Source: Pseudomonadota bacterium | GTDB lineage: Bacteria > Bdellovibrionota_B > Oligoflexia > Oligoflexales > CAIYRB01 | Direction of reading: 5' to 3' | Length of the DNA: 36,978 nt | Assembly: GCA_026390445.1 (NCBI GenBank) | Contig: JAPLFX010000204.1 | Location: 1 to 36,978, forward strand | In this document: positions 1-8,142 of the stretch, in pieces | Layout of the letters: every line of letters begins with the position of its first letter | Position numbering within the stretch: position 1 is the first letter of the stretch | Notes under the pieces: model-generated | What the model was told of the DNA's origin: nothing | The model's database searches: none | What the model saw: only the letters and a program-made list of their open reading frames with translations | Made by a program: the position numbers and the translations under genes

Positions 1-2039
1 GCCAACCGATAATAACTCGCCGAGGTTTTGACGGCACTGAACCATTCCGCCTCGTCGACCGTCCGCCCTTCCACGGTAAAATAAGGCCGCGCCTCAAAGC
101 GCAGTCCAGCACCAAATTCTGCGAGTAGGTCGCCGAAGGCAGCCTCGCCTGCACCAGCGGCTTGGGCCTTGGCGAATGATTCGACGAGGTGCTTGACGCT
201 GGCCACCCCGGCCAACTCGTCGCCACCGCCAACGGCGACAAAGCGCACTGCCAACCGCACCTCGGCAGCGGCGATGCCGCCGTCGACAAAGGTCAATGGC
301 CATGCACTCGAGGTGGGGTCATCGTAAATGGTCGGTCTCTTTAGCTGGAGGGGCCGGCAGGACCAAGCCGTCGCACCGTGAAACCAGCGGGAGACCCGGC
401 TCCACTGCAGCACCTCATGAGCGGACGCCGCAGCCGTGCGGGCCTTGATATCGTGCTGCTCCCAGCGACTATGTGGCAAGCGCAAAGACCCGTGGACCAA
501 AACCTCAGGACACAGCATCAGTCCGGGCTGAGCAGCCATGGTGCGGGCTAAATCGACAGCTTGCCAAACGCGGCCATGCGGCCACAGGATCTGCCTCGCT
601 TCGTCGCTATAGAGACTGGCGACGGTGCGTTCGCCGCCGTCTTGGAGGTCGCTGATGGCTGCCGCGAAGGTCTGGTAGCGCTCGGCCACCCGAGGAAATT
701 TTTTGCCTCGCGACGCCGTGCGCGTGACTGCCACGTGCGGCCAAAGTTGCGCTGGCTCAATGCGAAGGTAGCCCGCACCGACCGGTGCACCAGTCTCAGC
801 ACCGAGGTCGTATGCAGGCGCATCGGTGCGCACGATTAAGGCGCCGCCCTCAGCGATCGGCCGAGACGCCAGTCCAGCGCTCAGCGTTCCCCACACGGAA
901 TCCGCCTGAAAGCGACGGGCCCAGGCCGCTGCGATCTCGGCCAAGGACAGTGGTTGGGATGCATAGAACGCCTGCTGCATCGCCCGCTGAATGAGCACGC
1001 GCCAGGCCCCATTGAGTGCTGTGACCAGGTCCATCCGCTGGTGCCCGGTGTTGCGACGCAACAGTCCGCGCACATAGTCAACATTCCCGCCTTCAGATGT
1101 CGTGGGCCATTCATCCCGCCAAATATTCCCCCGTCCCTGCGCCGCGACCGCAGCTCGCGCAAAACGCAGCATGGCGTCGGCCCCCACGTCCGCGACCACG
1201 CCCCAGCGCTGGCCCGTGCCGCGCAGCTGCGTGTCCAGGGTGTCAGCATCAAACTCCCTACCAATGCTACTAAGGCGCGCGCCGCTCGCCGCGAGCAGAT
1301 GGCGCACGGCGGCGGTTCGCTCTTCGAGCACCTGAAAGTAGCTGCTCCACTTCTCCTTGATGTCAAGATGCAGCGTTTGCTGCATGGCGACGATTTTGAG
1401 ATCCCTTGCCATCGCCAATTCATGATCGCCCAAAATGATCATGCGCTGTCGCGACTCAGCCGCGTCGATCGCCTGATGAAACTCATGGAGTGCTTGCAGC
1501 AACAGGCGAAAGGAATCCGTCAACAATCCGGGCTGTCGCTCCTCCGTTGCCAGTAGGAGCGCCGCCGCGTCGCTTCTAGCCGACACCTCACCGCCGACAA
1601 AGCGAAACCGCCGCCAACGCGGAAAGTCGGCGCACCTCTGCAGCTGAGCCCTTGCGATGGCCTGCGAGGCAGCGTCACCGCCATCGCCGGAGGTGACCCG
1701 GTCGATGACCGTGGCGCTAGGCAGCGGCAAGGCCGAGGTCAAGGCAGGGTAGAGGGCCTGATAGAGTTCCATCGTGCCAAGCGTGTAACCGACGTCTTCA
1801 AGCACTGTCTGCAGTCTGCCGGACTGCCAATAGGCTTTTGACTGCGCCAGGTAGAGAGTCGGTGTCAGGCCTTTAGTCCCAAGCCCGCTCAGGACGGCCA
1901 ACATGGTTGCATGCCCCGTCTCATCGATCCCACCATGCAGCGTTAGATCCCGGCAGTCGCGTAGGTAAAGCTCACTAGGAACACTAGGTGGCGGCTTTTT
2001 CGCTGTCGTAGTTCGTGCTGCAGTGGGCCGGGTCGGCAT
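1..2039 (-). CDS. Unrecognised large protein, C-terminus beyond window
   Basis: Reading the minus strand from the ATG at 2039 I find no stop in 679 codons to the window edge, so this is one long gene whose 3' end is missing; the shorter ORFs in other frames here are shadows. The N-terminus begins MPTRPTAARTTTAKKPP, a basic Pro/Thr-rich stretch without an export signal, so a cytoplasmic location is likely. The rest is soluble, Ala/Arg/Leu-rich, with a helical middle (roughly residues 190-290) and no transmembrane segment. I recognise no family or catalytic motif and assign no function. The Shine-Dalgarno is weak (GAGACG a few bases upstream). It is divergent from the lipoprotein operon starting at 2477. 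Confidence is high that it is coding; function is open. Confidence 0.75.
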   Translation of the reverse strand, partial: MPTRPTAARTTTAKKPPPSVPSELYLRDCRDLTLHGGIDETGHATMLAVLSGLGTKGLTPTLYLAQSKAYWQSGRLQTVLEDVGYTLGTMELYQALYPALTSALPLPSATVIDRVTSGDGGDAASQAIARAQLQRCADFPRWRRFRFVGGEVSARSDAAALLLATEERQPGLLTDSFRLLLQALHEFHQAIDAAESRQRMIILGDHELAMARDLKIVAMQQTLHLDIKEKWSSYFQVLEERTAAVRHLLAASGARLSSIGREFDADTLDTQLRGTGQRWGVVADVGADAMLRFARAAVAAQGRGNIWRDEWPTTSEGGNVDYVRGLLRRNTGHQRMDLVTALNGAWRVLIQRAMQQAFYASQPLSLAEIAAAWARRFQADSVWGTLSAGLASRPIAEGGALIVRTDAPAYDLGAETGAPVGAGYLRIEPAQLWPHVAVTRTASRGKKFPRVAERYQTFAAAISDLQDGGERTVASLYSDEARQILWPHGRVWQAVDLARTMAAQPGLMLCPEVLVHGSLRLPHSRWEQHDIKARTAAASAHEVLQWSRVSRWFHGATAWSCRPLQLKRPTIYDDPTSSAWPLTFVDGGIAAAEVRLAVRFVAVGGGDELAGVASVKHLVESFAKAQAAGAGEAAFGDLLAEFGAGLRFEARPYFTVEGRTVDEAEWFSAVKTSASYYRL

Positions 2040-2476
2040 GGCGCGTCTCGATGATAAATTAGGCCTACCCTGAAACAGCGGGCCTCTGGTAGTTGCCGCT
2101 TAAGCAGCGCGCTGTTACCCGTCGAACGCGGCCCAAAAAAAAGAAAAATGGCTTTTTTTCAACAAGTTAGCAAGACCCAAGGTTCGCGGAATGAAGATAT
2201 TCGAGCGTACTTTCCTCGATTATGGCCAATATAGCAGGATAGTAAACCGAATTGCGGGCTCTTTCTTGGTCCAAAGCCTAAAGACCATCGTTGAATCTAA
2301 CAATCTCACACCCACGAACAGCCCAAATCATCCCCCGAAGGACCTGGTAATCTCCCAAAGATCCAAGCTTTTTGCGGTCCCCACCGCAGGCGCTAAAGTT
2401 TTGCCCCGTCCGTACCGATACAACCACAGCGCTTTTGCTCCGACCTTTCACCGACCCACGCGAGGACAACACCCGC
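2040..2476. other. Divergent intergenic region
   Basis: Between the long minus-strand gene and the lipoprotein at 2477. It contains a run of A and T (about 2135-2159) with short self-complementarity, and the sigma-28-like promoter at 2394-2421. An ORF from ATG 2191 runs through it but overlaps the lipoprotein start and looks non-coding after about 40 residues. Nothing else is recognisable. Confidence 0.5.
2394..2421 (+). promoter_or_regulatory. Sigma-28 (FliA)-like promoter
   Basis: TAAAGTTT, a 12-base spacer, then ACCGATAC. The known FliA consensus is TAAAGTTT-N11-GCCGATAA, so both boxes match closely and the spacer is one base longer. It lies about 50 bases before the lipoprotein ATG at 2477. 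The same architecture with the same 12-base spacer occurs before the genes at 10832 and 9351, which argues against chance. Confidence 0.7.
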
Positions 2477-3232
2477 ATGAACAGACGAAGCCAAATAAAC
2501 ACCATCGCCGCCAGCCTTTGGTTCGGTCTAGCTGCGCTGTCTGTCATTGGATGCGAAGATAGCAAAAAGCCAGACCCACCACCTAAGGCAGCAACATCGG
2601 GAGTACCGGCCACCTTTCCTCCGGCCTCGACGACGCCCCTAGTCGCAGCGCCGCAGGCGCAGCAGCAGACGACCTGCCCGCCTAACACGCCCATGTTTGG
2701 CCAACCCGGGGGAACGGTGGCGAACGGCGGCAGTAACATCAACGGCGGCAGTAACATCAACGGCCTCGGTAACACCAACGGCCTCAGTAACACCAACGGC
2801 CTCAGTAACACCAACGGCCTCAGTAACACCAACGGCCTCGGTAACACCAACGGCCTCAGTAGCACCAACGGCGGCAATATCAACAACGGAACCGGCATCG
2901 GCTCGCTTCAGTCCACTAATTCCACCTGCATTCCCACTTCAATCCCCCCTCCGAACTACACGAGTGGCAACAACACAGGCAGTGTCCTCACCGCAGGTCT
3001 TGGCGTCCTTAGTCCGTTGATCAGCATGATCCCCGGTATGGGTGCCGGCTCTACAGGCAGCACCATTCTGAATGCCATCACCGGCCTCATCCCGCTCCTG
3101 ACCGGCGGAAGCACGGTCATTCCCCAATCCGGCGGCGGTTTAAGCTCGACCAATCAATTCGGAACGGCGACAGCTCAAGGTGGCACTCCAGTGACGCCAC
3201 TACAGCAGCTTACACCGACTCCCTTGCGTTAG
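2477..3232 (+). CDS. Predicted lipoprotein with NG-x-x-N-x hexapeptide repeats
   Basis: Predicted 251-residue surface lipoprotein of unknown function. The ATG at 2477 is chosen over the upstream in-frame start at 2372 because it follows a GAGGAC Shine-Dalgarno and gives a clean type II signal peptide: Arg-rich start, hydrophobic core, then LSVIGC with Cys26 as lipidation site. After a Pro/Ala-rich linker comes a block of about nine hexapeptides of the form N-G-(L/G)-(S/G)-N-(T/I), encoded by 18-bp DNA repeats. The C-terminal half is Gly/Ile/Leu-rich and hydrophobic without charged catalytic motifs. Such Asn/Gly repeats are usually extended or fibrous surface segments; this is inference. It is transcribed from the sigma-28-like promoter and is followed after 38 bases by another lipoprotein gene, probably in one operon. 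Confidence 0.75.
   Translation: MNRRSQINTIAASLWFGLAALSVIGCEDSKKPDPPPKAATSGVPATFPPASTTPLVAAPQAQQQTTCPPNTPMFGQPGGTVANGGSNINGGSNINGLGNTNGLSNTNGLSNTNGLSNTNGLGNTNGLSSTNGGNINNGTGIGSLQSTNSTCIPTSIPPPNYTSGNNTGSVLTAGLGVLSPLISMIPGMGAGSTGSTILNAITGLIPLLTGGSTVIPQSGGGLSSTNQFGTATAQGGTPVTPLQQLTPTPLR
2723..2884 (+). repeat. 18-bp tandem repeat inside lipoprotein gene
   Basis: Eight clean units and one degenerate unit of an 18-bp repeat, type unit AACGGCCTCAGTAACACC, in frame. The first two units carry GGC instead of CTC, and the last (2867-2884) has diverged. Several adjacent units are identical, which suggests recent expansion by slippage and possible length variation between strains. Confidence 0.9.
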
Positions 3233-3270
3233 TGTCTTTGGGTCCCATGGTCGCAACAGGAGAATTCATA

Positions 3271-4188
3271 GTGATCCAGACGATGAAAGTCACCAGTAAA
3301 GGAAAGCCGCCGATGAAAAGCCGCACAGCACTGATGATCAACCTCGCCTGTCTCACCGTGGGCAGCACGCTGCTATGGCAATGCAAACCGCACACCGAGT
3401 CAAGCATCCAAACCCTCGACGATGCGGCCACTGGCAGCACGGACATCAACACCGCCAATCTTTGTGGTGCAGACCAACTGAGTCAGACGAAGCTTCCAGA
3501 CTACATCACCGCGCTTTCGACCAGTAATGCCATCGTCAATACGACCAACAACACCGCCGCACGCGACGCCGTATTGACCACCCTCGCAGTGGTGCCGAAG
3601 GGCCTGCTGCAGCTGTTTTTCGTCGTCGGGAACGGTCAGATCATCATCGGTGGCGGCAGCGAAGCCTGCGCCAGCACACCGTTCACCAAGACCGAACGAG
3701 CGATCTTTGGGGCCAATGCAAAGGTACCTTCGTGCTGGATCGGTCCGACGAGCAGCTTACCGCTGCGCCTAGTGCTAGACGCGGATCCGAAACTTATTCG
3801 ATTTAGTTTGCTGCGTCTTTTGGCCTACGTCCAAGCCGAGTACTTTATCACACGACTGCAGTCACCGGACCTACCACCGCCACTGAACACTCCAGAGTGG
3901 AAGACCTTTGCGACCAGCTTTGCGGCGTCCCGCGATCGCCTCGCCAACGGCTTCCTTGCGGACATGAAGGCGGCTGGAAACACCAAGGTCGTAGAGATGG
4001 CGCAACACTTCGCCACCGACCCGGTGCGCTTTGGCAATATGGTCTACGCCAATGCCGTCGATAGCTTCTACTGCTCGGCCGCGACCCATCGCACGTTCCA
4101 GTCGTCGTTTGCCAACACCTGGAAGGTCTATACCGATCCTGCAGATGCGCAGTCGCCGCTGGCTTATCTAGGACCAGCGGCCAACTAG
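3271..4188 (+). CDS. Predicted lipoprotein of unknown function
   Basis: About 305 residues. I choose the GTG at 3271 because AGGAGA lies seven bases upstream; ATG starts at 3283 and 3313 are in frame and the last gives a more ordinary signal peptide. The hydrophobic stretch ends in LLWQC, an atypical lipobox with Gln at -1, so lipidation is likely but not certain. The mature part begins with an acidic/Ser-Thr linker, has a few cysteines (LCGADQL, ACASTP, SCWIGP, FYCSAA) that could form disulfides, and a mostly helical C-terminal half. I recognise no family. It follows the repeat lipoprotein closely and no promoter is visible between them, so the two are probably co-transcribed from the sigma-28-like promoter. 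Confidence 0.7.
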   Translation: MIQTMKVTSKGKPPMKSRTALMINLACLTVGSTLLWQCKPHTESSIQTLDDAATGSTDINTANLCGADQLSQTKLPDYITALSTSNAIVNTTNNTAARDAVLTTLAVVPKGLLQLFFVVGNGQIIIGGGSEACASTPFTKTERAIFGANAKVPSCWIGPTSSLPLRLVLDADPKLIRFSLLRLLAYVQAEYFITRLQSPDLPPPLNTPEWKTFATSFAASRDRLANGFLADMKAAGNTKVVEMAQHFATDPVRFGNMVYANAVDSFYCSAATHRTFQSSFANTWKVYTDPADAQSPLAYLGPAAN

Positions 4189-4190
4189 CC

Positions 4191-4775
4191 TCAATGCGCC
4201 ATCAGCGTGCCAGCGCGTCTAATGATCACGACAGCCTTGCCCGGCCCACCTTTATCGCGCAGGATCTTACCGATCTCTGCCGTGACCTGATCATTGGCAT
4301 CACCCAGGCGGCCCTCGCCTTTGACCTTGGCGTCGTCGGTATTAAACAGCCGACCCATCCAGCTGACACTTTCCGCCATAGTGTAGGTCTCGAAGGACGA
4401 CACACCTAGATTGATCAACAGGTCTTTGACCGCTGCGACCCGTTCATCGGCCAGGCGTCGTTCGGAGGTGCTCAGCTGCTGGCCTTTGTTGCCCGGAAAA
4501 TCCTTATCGGACCACGCGCCCACAACCGCCGAAGAGATGGTGGCATCTGCCCTAACCGCAGAAACCATTGCTGCCAGATTACGCCGCTCCTCCTCGCTGA
4601 TATTGGCCCTTCCAGACTCAAACGACACCGTCGCGGTGTCCTTGCCAAAGAGTTCATACACCTTGGTCCGTACGTCTTGAACGGCAGCGGACATGGAGGG
4701 CTCGGCCATGGCAGGACCCGGAGTCCATGAGCCGAAGCTCGCAGCTACGAACAGTAAATAAGTTGACAATTTCAT
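4191..4775 (-). CDS. Periplasmic OmpA-like protein (divergent)
   Basis: 194 residues with a cleavable signal peptide ending AMA-EP (about residue 24). The mature part resembles an OmpA C-terminal peptidoglycan-binding fold: FESGRANISEEE matches the start of the domain, a GAWSDKD segment stands where the usual G-H-T-D is, and LSTSERRLADERVAAVKDLL matches the long helix. The terminal NRRV signature is absent, so peptidoglycan binding is uncertain. GGAGGT lies eight bases before the ATG. It is the last gene of a three-gene minus-strand set behind DUF1328 and CsbD, 27 bases downstream of the latter, which suggests a role in envelope stress; that is inference from context. Confidence 0.65.
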   Translation of the reverse strand: MKLSTYLLFVAASFGSWTPGPAMAEPSMSAAVQDVRTKVYELFGKDTATVSFESGRANISEEERRNLAAMVSAVRADATISSAVVGAWSDKDFPGNKGQQLSTSERRLADERVAAVKDLLINLGVSSFETYTMAESVSWMGRLFNTDDAKVKGEGRLGDANDQVTAEIGKILRDKGGPGKAVVIIRRAGTLMAH

Positions 4776-4802
4776 GACCGAGCACCTCCGAAAAAATCTA
4801 GA

Positions 4803-5012
4803 TCAATTTTTGAGTTTCACATTCGCGATAAACTTATCCAGCTCCGCCTCAGCGGCTTCCTTTTTATGGCCGTAGCGAGTCTGTATTTTGCCGAGCAGTC
4901 GGTCCTTTTTACCAGCGATAACCGTCAAGTCATCGTCGGTGATCTTACCCCATTTCTCACGAACCAATCCTTTAACTTCTTTCCACTGCCCTTCAATTTG
5001 TTCCCAATTCAT
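4803..5012 (-). CDS. CsbD family stress-response protein
   Basis: Small (69 residues), highly charged helical protein beginning MNWEQIEGQWKEVKG, the hallmark of the CsbD/YjbJ family, followed by a Lys/Asp-rich region. Family members are abundant general-stress proteins of unclear biochemical role. The start at 5012 is chosen because GGAGGG lies just upstream and the family begins with this Met; an upstream in-frame start at 5045 would add residues not typical of the family. It sits between DUF1328 and the OmpA-like gene in one probable operon. CsbD and DUF1328 proteins are often found together in stress-induced gene sets. Confidence 0.9.
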   Translation of the reverse strand: MNWEQIEGQWKEVKGLVREKWGKITDDDLTVIAGKKDRLLGKIQTRYGHKKEAAEAELDKFIANVKLKN

Positions 5013-5065
5013 AAAGCACCCTCCGCTAGTGGTAACGTAACCCAACCCATTGCAAAACCAGCGAC

Positions 5066-5239
5066 TTAAATCGGCCGCTTGCCGCGCAAAGCATTAGCTA
5101 AAACCGACACGATCAAGGCGACCAGGAACACGGCAAAGAGAACTTGAGCTATCCACGCTGAAGCCCCAGCGATCCCGCCAAAGCCAAACACGCCAGCCAC
5201 GATGGCGAGCACAAGAAACACCATTGCGTAATAAAGCAT
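5066..5239 (-). CDS. DUF1328 (YtjA-like) small membrane protein
   Basis: 57 residues, [22 protein letters not shown] followed by a second hydrophobic stretch and a basic tail (LRGKRPI). Two transmembrane helices and the FGFGGIAG turn are typical of DUF1328. The function of the family is unknown; it is usually an inner-membrane protein next to stress genes. The start at 5239 has GGAGGATAAC upstream; the in-frame start at 5254 would overlap that ribosome site. It is the first gene of the DUF1328-CsbD-OmpA-like set. Confidence 0.9.
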   Translation of the reverse strand: MLYYAMVFLVLAIVAGVFGFGGIAGASAWIAQVLFAVFLVALIVSVLANALRGKRPI

Positions 5240-5431
5240 GTTGTTATCCTCCAAGATGATGCATGCGGCACGGTCGACACCGTTGCAAATCCTTAAGCAA
5301 GCTTCGTGCCAGATACGATGCGCGGCTTAGAGTTCGGCAATCGTTGGGTATCGACGCGGCCGTCGCTTGCTGAGCGCTGTCGCAGATAAGCTACAGTCGG
5401 TCGAGCAGTTGTGTGAAAGTTGAGAATGGTC

Positions 5432-5959
5432 CTACGTGACGCGAGACGGTAAATCGTCCCATCCGTATGCAAGCTCCTTAAGGGACTTGCCGCCGATCTC
5501 CTCCATCTTTTCGCCGATGAGCTGTCCACCCATCCGCTCATAAAAACGGCAGGCCGAGTTGTCAGCAAGGACCCATACCAGCATCTGCTTGAATCCATCT
5601 GCAGCGAGTCGATGGATAGAGGCATGGAATAAGCGGCGTCCTATGCCACAACCTTGGTATTCCTGAAGCAAGTAGATAGCGACGACTTCACCGTCGGGAC
5701 CATATTCAACGGAACGGTTGTTGCCAGCATTTGCGAAGGCAATAACCTTCCCATCATCATCAACCGCGACAAGCACATGCTGCCTTGATGGCATGGCCCC
5801 GAGAAAATTACCCCACGAGATGAGCCGCTTTTCGTAGGACAGGCTGGCCAAGTACTCGTCTGGAACGATACCCTTGTAAGCGGAGCGCCAGGTGTCAATA
5901 TGGACCCTGGCGATTCCTGCCGCATCGGCGACTGATGCATGGCGGATATCGATCTTCAT
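5432..5959 (-). CDS. GNAT-family N-acetyltransferase
   Basis: About 175 residues. It begins MKIDIRHASVADAAGIARVHIDTW, the typical GNAT start, and carries the acetyl-CoA-binding motif A as VVAIYLLQEYQGCGIGRRL (Q-x-x-G-x-G), followed by ADNSACRFYERMGG, the usual motif B helix. It transfers an acetyl group from acetyl-CoA to an unidentified amine. The start at 5959 has AAGGG upstream and removes a non-family extension from the in-frame start at 6004. It stands alone: 192 bases from the divergent amylase and about 190 from DUF1328. Confidence 0.9.
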   Translation of the reverse strand: MKIDIRHASVADAAGIARVHIDTWRSAYKGIVPDEYLASLSYEKRLISWGNFLGAMPSRQHVLVAVDDDGKVIAFANAGNNRSVEYGPDGEVVAIYLLQEYQGCGIGRRLFHASIHRLAADGFKQMLVWVLADNSACRFYERMGGQLIGEKMEEIGGKSLKELAYGWDDLPSRVT

Positions 5960-6120
5960 CGAGGCGGCCCTTAGGTCTAAGAGTAGCTGCCACGATACCT
6001 GCAACTATCGCGATTTTCATCGGAAATTATCAATATAGGCGGTGCTATGGTAAGCGTCTTTGAAATCAAATGACAAGGACAAGTCAGCCGGTTAGGCGCC
6101 AACTTTAGAATGGCATGGTA

Positions 6121-6151
6121 TGGTGACCCTCAAATCTTGTTGAGGTCACCA
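6121..6151 (+). promoter_or_regulatory. Hairpin/inverted repeat covering the amylase ribosome-binding site
   Basis: TGGTGACCCTCAA (6121-6133) pairs with TTGAGGTCACCA (6140-6151) with one bulged C and a six-base loop. The right arm contains the Shine-Dalgarno GAGG and ends on the A of the start codon. It could block translation as mRNA, or be a DNA operator for a dimeric regulator. Confidence 0.55.
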
Positions 6152-8079
6152 TGGTTGTGTCGAACGATGTTAAAATGTCCCTGCCGCGTTGGATGCCATG
6201 GTCCCTAGGGTGCCTACTGTCCCTTGTGTCCTTGCTACCCGTTTTCTGTCTTGCATCGTTGCCGTTTACGGCCATGGCGGATACGGCGATGCCGATCGAC
6301 TTTCGCAGGGAGACGATCTACTTCGTTTTGACCGCCCGATTTGCCGACGGGGATCCAAGCAACAACTTCTACAACCGCGACCGCATCAAGCTGGGTGATC
6401 CGCAGTGGCGCGGCGACTTCAAGGGACTCATGGACCACCTTGACTACATCAAGGACCTAGGCTTTACGGCGATCTGGATCTCGCCGCCGGTGGAAAACCG
6501 TAGTGGCCTTGACTACCACGGCTATCATGCCTATGACTGGACGCGCGTCGATCCTCGTTTAGAATCTCCCGGTGCGACCTACCAAGATTTGATTGATGCG
6601 GCGCATGCCAACGGTCTCAAGGTGATTCAAGACGTTGTCATCAACCACTCCAGCAACTACGGCATCCGCAATCAAGTGTGGATTGACCGCCTCCCGCACA
6701 AGTATTTCCGACCAGCCCACGCTGCCTTCACTGCACCTTACGCGCTGAATCTTGGCAATTACCTGGCCCCCTACCACGAGGATAACGACAACCCGGTGGC
6801 TCCAGCTTGGTTTCGCGAGCGCCAGCACCAGGACGACGCGGGTGACGTGCCATTCATCGATCCAACCTCGGGTCTAAGTTTGGCTCAATTTAAGCAGAAT
6901 CCAAACCGCTTCTTCAACACCGATGTCGCGCATCTACCGACCCAGTGGTACCACCCTGACGGCTATATGGCCGGCGGTGATTGGGAAAACCCGAACAGTC
7001 TCCAGCGCAAACACCTGAGTGGCGACTGCATGGACCTTGCCACCGAACGACCCATCGTTAAGGCCTATCTTAACTCTGCAATCCTTAGCTACCTCAACAT
7101 GGGTGTTGATGCCATCCGCCTTGACACCGCCAAGCACGTCGAGCGCGACGAACTCCTCACCTACGTGCACACCTGGCAAGAGCACCGCCCAGGATTGTTT
7201 GTCTTTGCTGAGGTCATGGTCAAGGGCTTGGGCTACGGTGATCTAGAGGGTAACGACAACGGCCCGTCTGCTATCCGTCCGTGGTGGTATACTCGCAACG
7301 GTCATGACGCAAAGGACCCGCATTCCGGCGGCGATTCGGGACTTTCGGTGATTGATTTCGCCCTTTTTTCGACCTTTCGCGACAACCTGACCAAAGGCAA
7401 TTTTGACGGCTTAGGCGGCGTCTTTGCCCATGACTGGATCTACGGCGATGCAACTAAGCTGGTGACGTTCTTTCAAAATCACGATGTCGGCCCCGACAAT
7501 GATTTCAAATATCGCTTCGGTGGCGAATCCTGGCGTGCCGCAGTGGCGTACAACCTGCTTTGGACCGCTCGCGGTATTCCAGCGCTTTACTACGGCGAAG
7601 AGATCGAATTCATGAAAGGAGCACCGCAGGATATCGCCGGCGAGCATGACACCCTGGATCAAACCGGACGCGCCTATTTTGGTGAGCACCTCACACCTGA
7701 AGGGCAGCGTGCGAGTAGGATGCACCCGATGTATCGCCATATCCAACGCCTAAACCTCATCCGTCAACGCATCCCGGCGTTGCAGACAGGGGCGATGAGT
7801 CAGGTCCATGAGTTTGGCTCGGGCATCTCTTACGTACGCGAAGATGCGGGCAGTGACAGCTATGTGGTCGTCGGTTTAGCGGCTGACAGGCGTAGCGGAT
7901 TTACCGTTGCGCCGGTACGCAACGGGACCTACGTCGACGCCGTGTCCGGATGTAGCCGAACGGTCCACGATGGTCGCCTGGTCTTTGGCGTTAAAGCTCA
8001 TTCGGCAGGGATTTGGGTGCTAGGTGGTACGAGTAAGATCGGGGACGATGGGGCTTTTTTACAGAGCGACGGCTGCTGA
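6151..8079 (+). CDS. Secreted alpha-amylase, GH13 family
   Basis: 642 residues. A signal peptide of about 43 residues ends TAMA-D, so the enzyme is exported. The catalytic (beta/alpha)8 domain shows all conserved GH13 regions: DVVINH (161-166), GVDAIRLDTAKH with nucleophile Asp325, FAEV with acid/base Glu354, and FQNHD with transition-state Asp445. The C-terminal ~90 residues look like the usual beta-sandwich. It hydrolyses internal alpha-1,4 bonds of starch, glycogen or maltodextrin outside the cytoplasm. The first ATG is chosen because GAGG precedes it; an internal ATG at 6175 also leaves a signal peptide. No other starch gene is nearby. Translation or transcription may be controlled by the hairpin over its start; a LysR remnant follows directly. 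Confidence 0.95.
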   Translation: MVVSNDVKMSLPRWMPWSLGCLLSLVSLLPVFCLASLPFTAMADTAMPIDFRRETIYFVLTARFADGDPSNNFYNRDRIKLGDPQWRGDFKGLMDHLDYIKDLGFTAIWISPPVENRSGLDYHGYHAYDWTRVDPRLESPGATYQDLIDAAHANGLKVIQDVVINHSSNYGIRNQVWIDRLPHKYFRPAHAAFTAPYALNLGNYLAPYHEDNDNPVAPAWFRERQHQDDAGDVPFIDPTSGLSLAQFKQNPNRFFNTDVAHLPTQWYHPDGYMAGGDWENPNSLQRKHLSGDCMDLATERPIVKAYLNSAILSYLNMGVDAIRLDTAKHVERDELLTYVHTWQEHRPGLFVFAEVMVKGLGYGDLEGNDNGPSAIRPWWYTRNGHDAKDPHSGGDSGLSVIDFALFSTFRDNLTKGNFDGLGGVFAHDWIYGDATKLVTFFQNHDVGPDNDFKYRFGGESWRAAVAYNLLWTARGIPALYYGEEIEFMKGAPQDIAGEHDTLDQTGRAYFGEHLTPEGQRASRMHPMYRHIQRLNLIRQRIPALQTGAMSQVHEFGSGISYVREDAGSDSYVVVGLAADRRSGFTVAPVRNGTYVDAVSGCSRTVHDGRLVFGVKAHSAGIWVLGGTSKIGDDGAFLQSDGC

Positions 8080-8095
8080 ATCGGCCTCAGCCGAT
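8080..8095 (+). terminator. Small hairpin after amylase stop
   Basis: ATCGGC-CTCA-GCCGAT, a perfect six-base-pair stem starting directly after the TGA. No T-run follows, so it is at best a weak or Rho-assisted terminator or an mRNA-stabilising stem. Confidence 0.3.
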
Positions 8096-8142
8096 GAACC
8101 GACGTCAGCACCCCCTCACCTGACACGACTTAAGGTTTCCCC

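Noticed and set aside
2191-2562. Plus-strand ORF, 123 codons, with a possible ribosome site
   Set aside because: It overlaps the lipoprotein start and its sigma-28-like promoter; only the first ~40 residues look protein-like and the rest is low-quality Pro/His/Arg-rich sequence.
2278-2898. Minus-strand ORF with LVLLRPLVL repeats
   Set aside because: Antisense reading of the 18-bp repeats in the lipoprotein gene.
5238-5285. GG-N10-GC on the minus strand before the DUF1328 gene as a sigma-54 promoter
   Set aside because: Only the two dinucleotides match; the flanking TG and TT of the consensus are missing.
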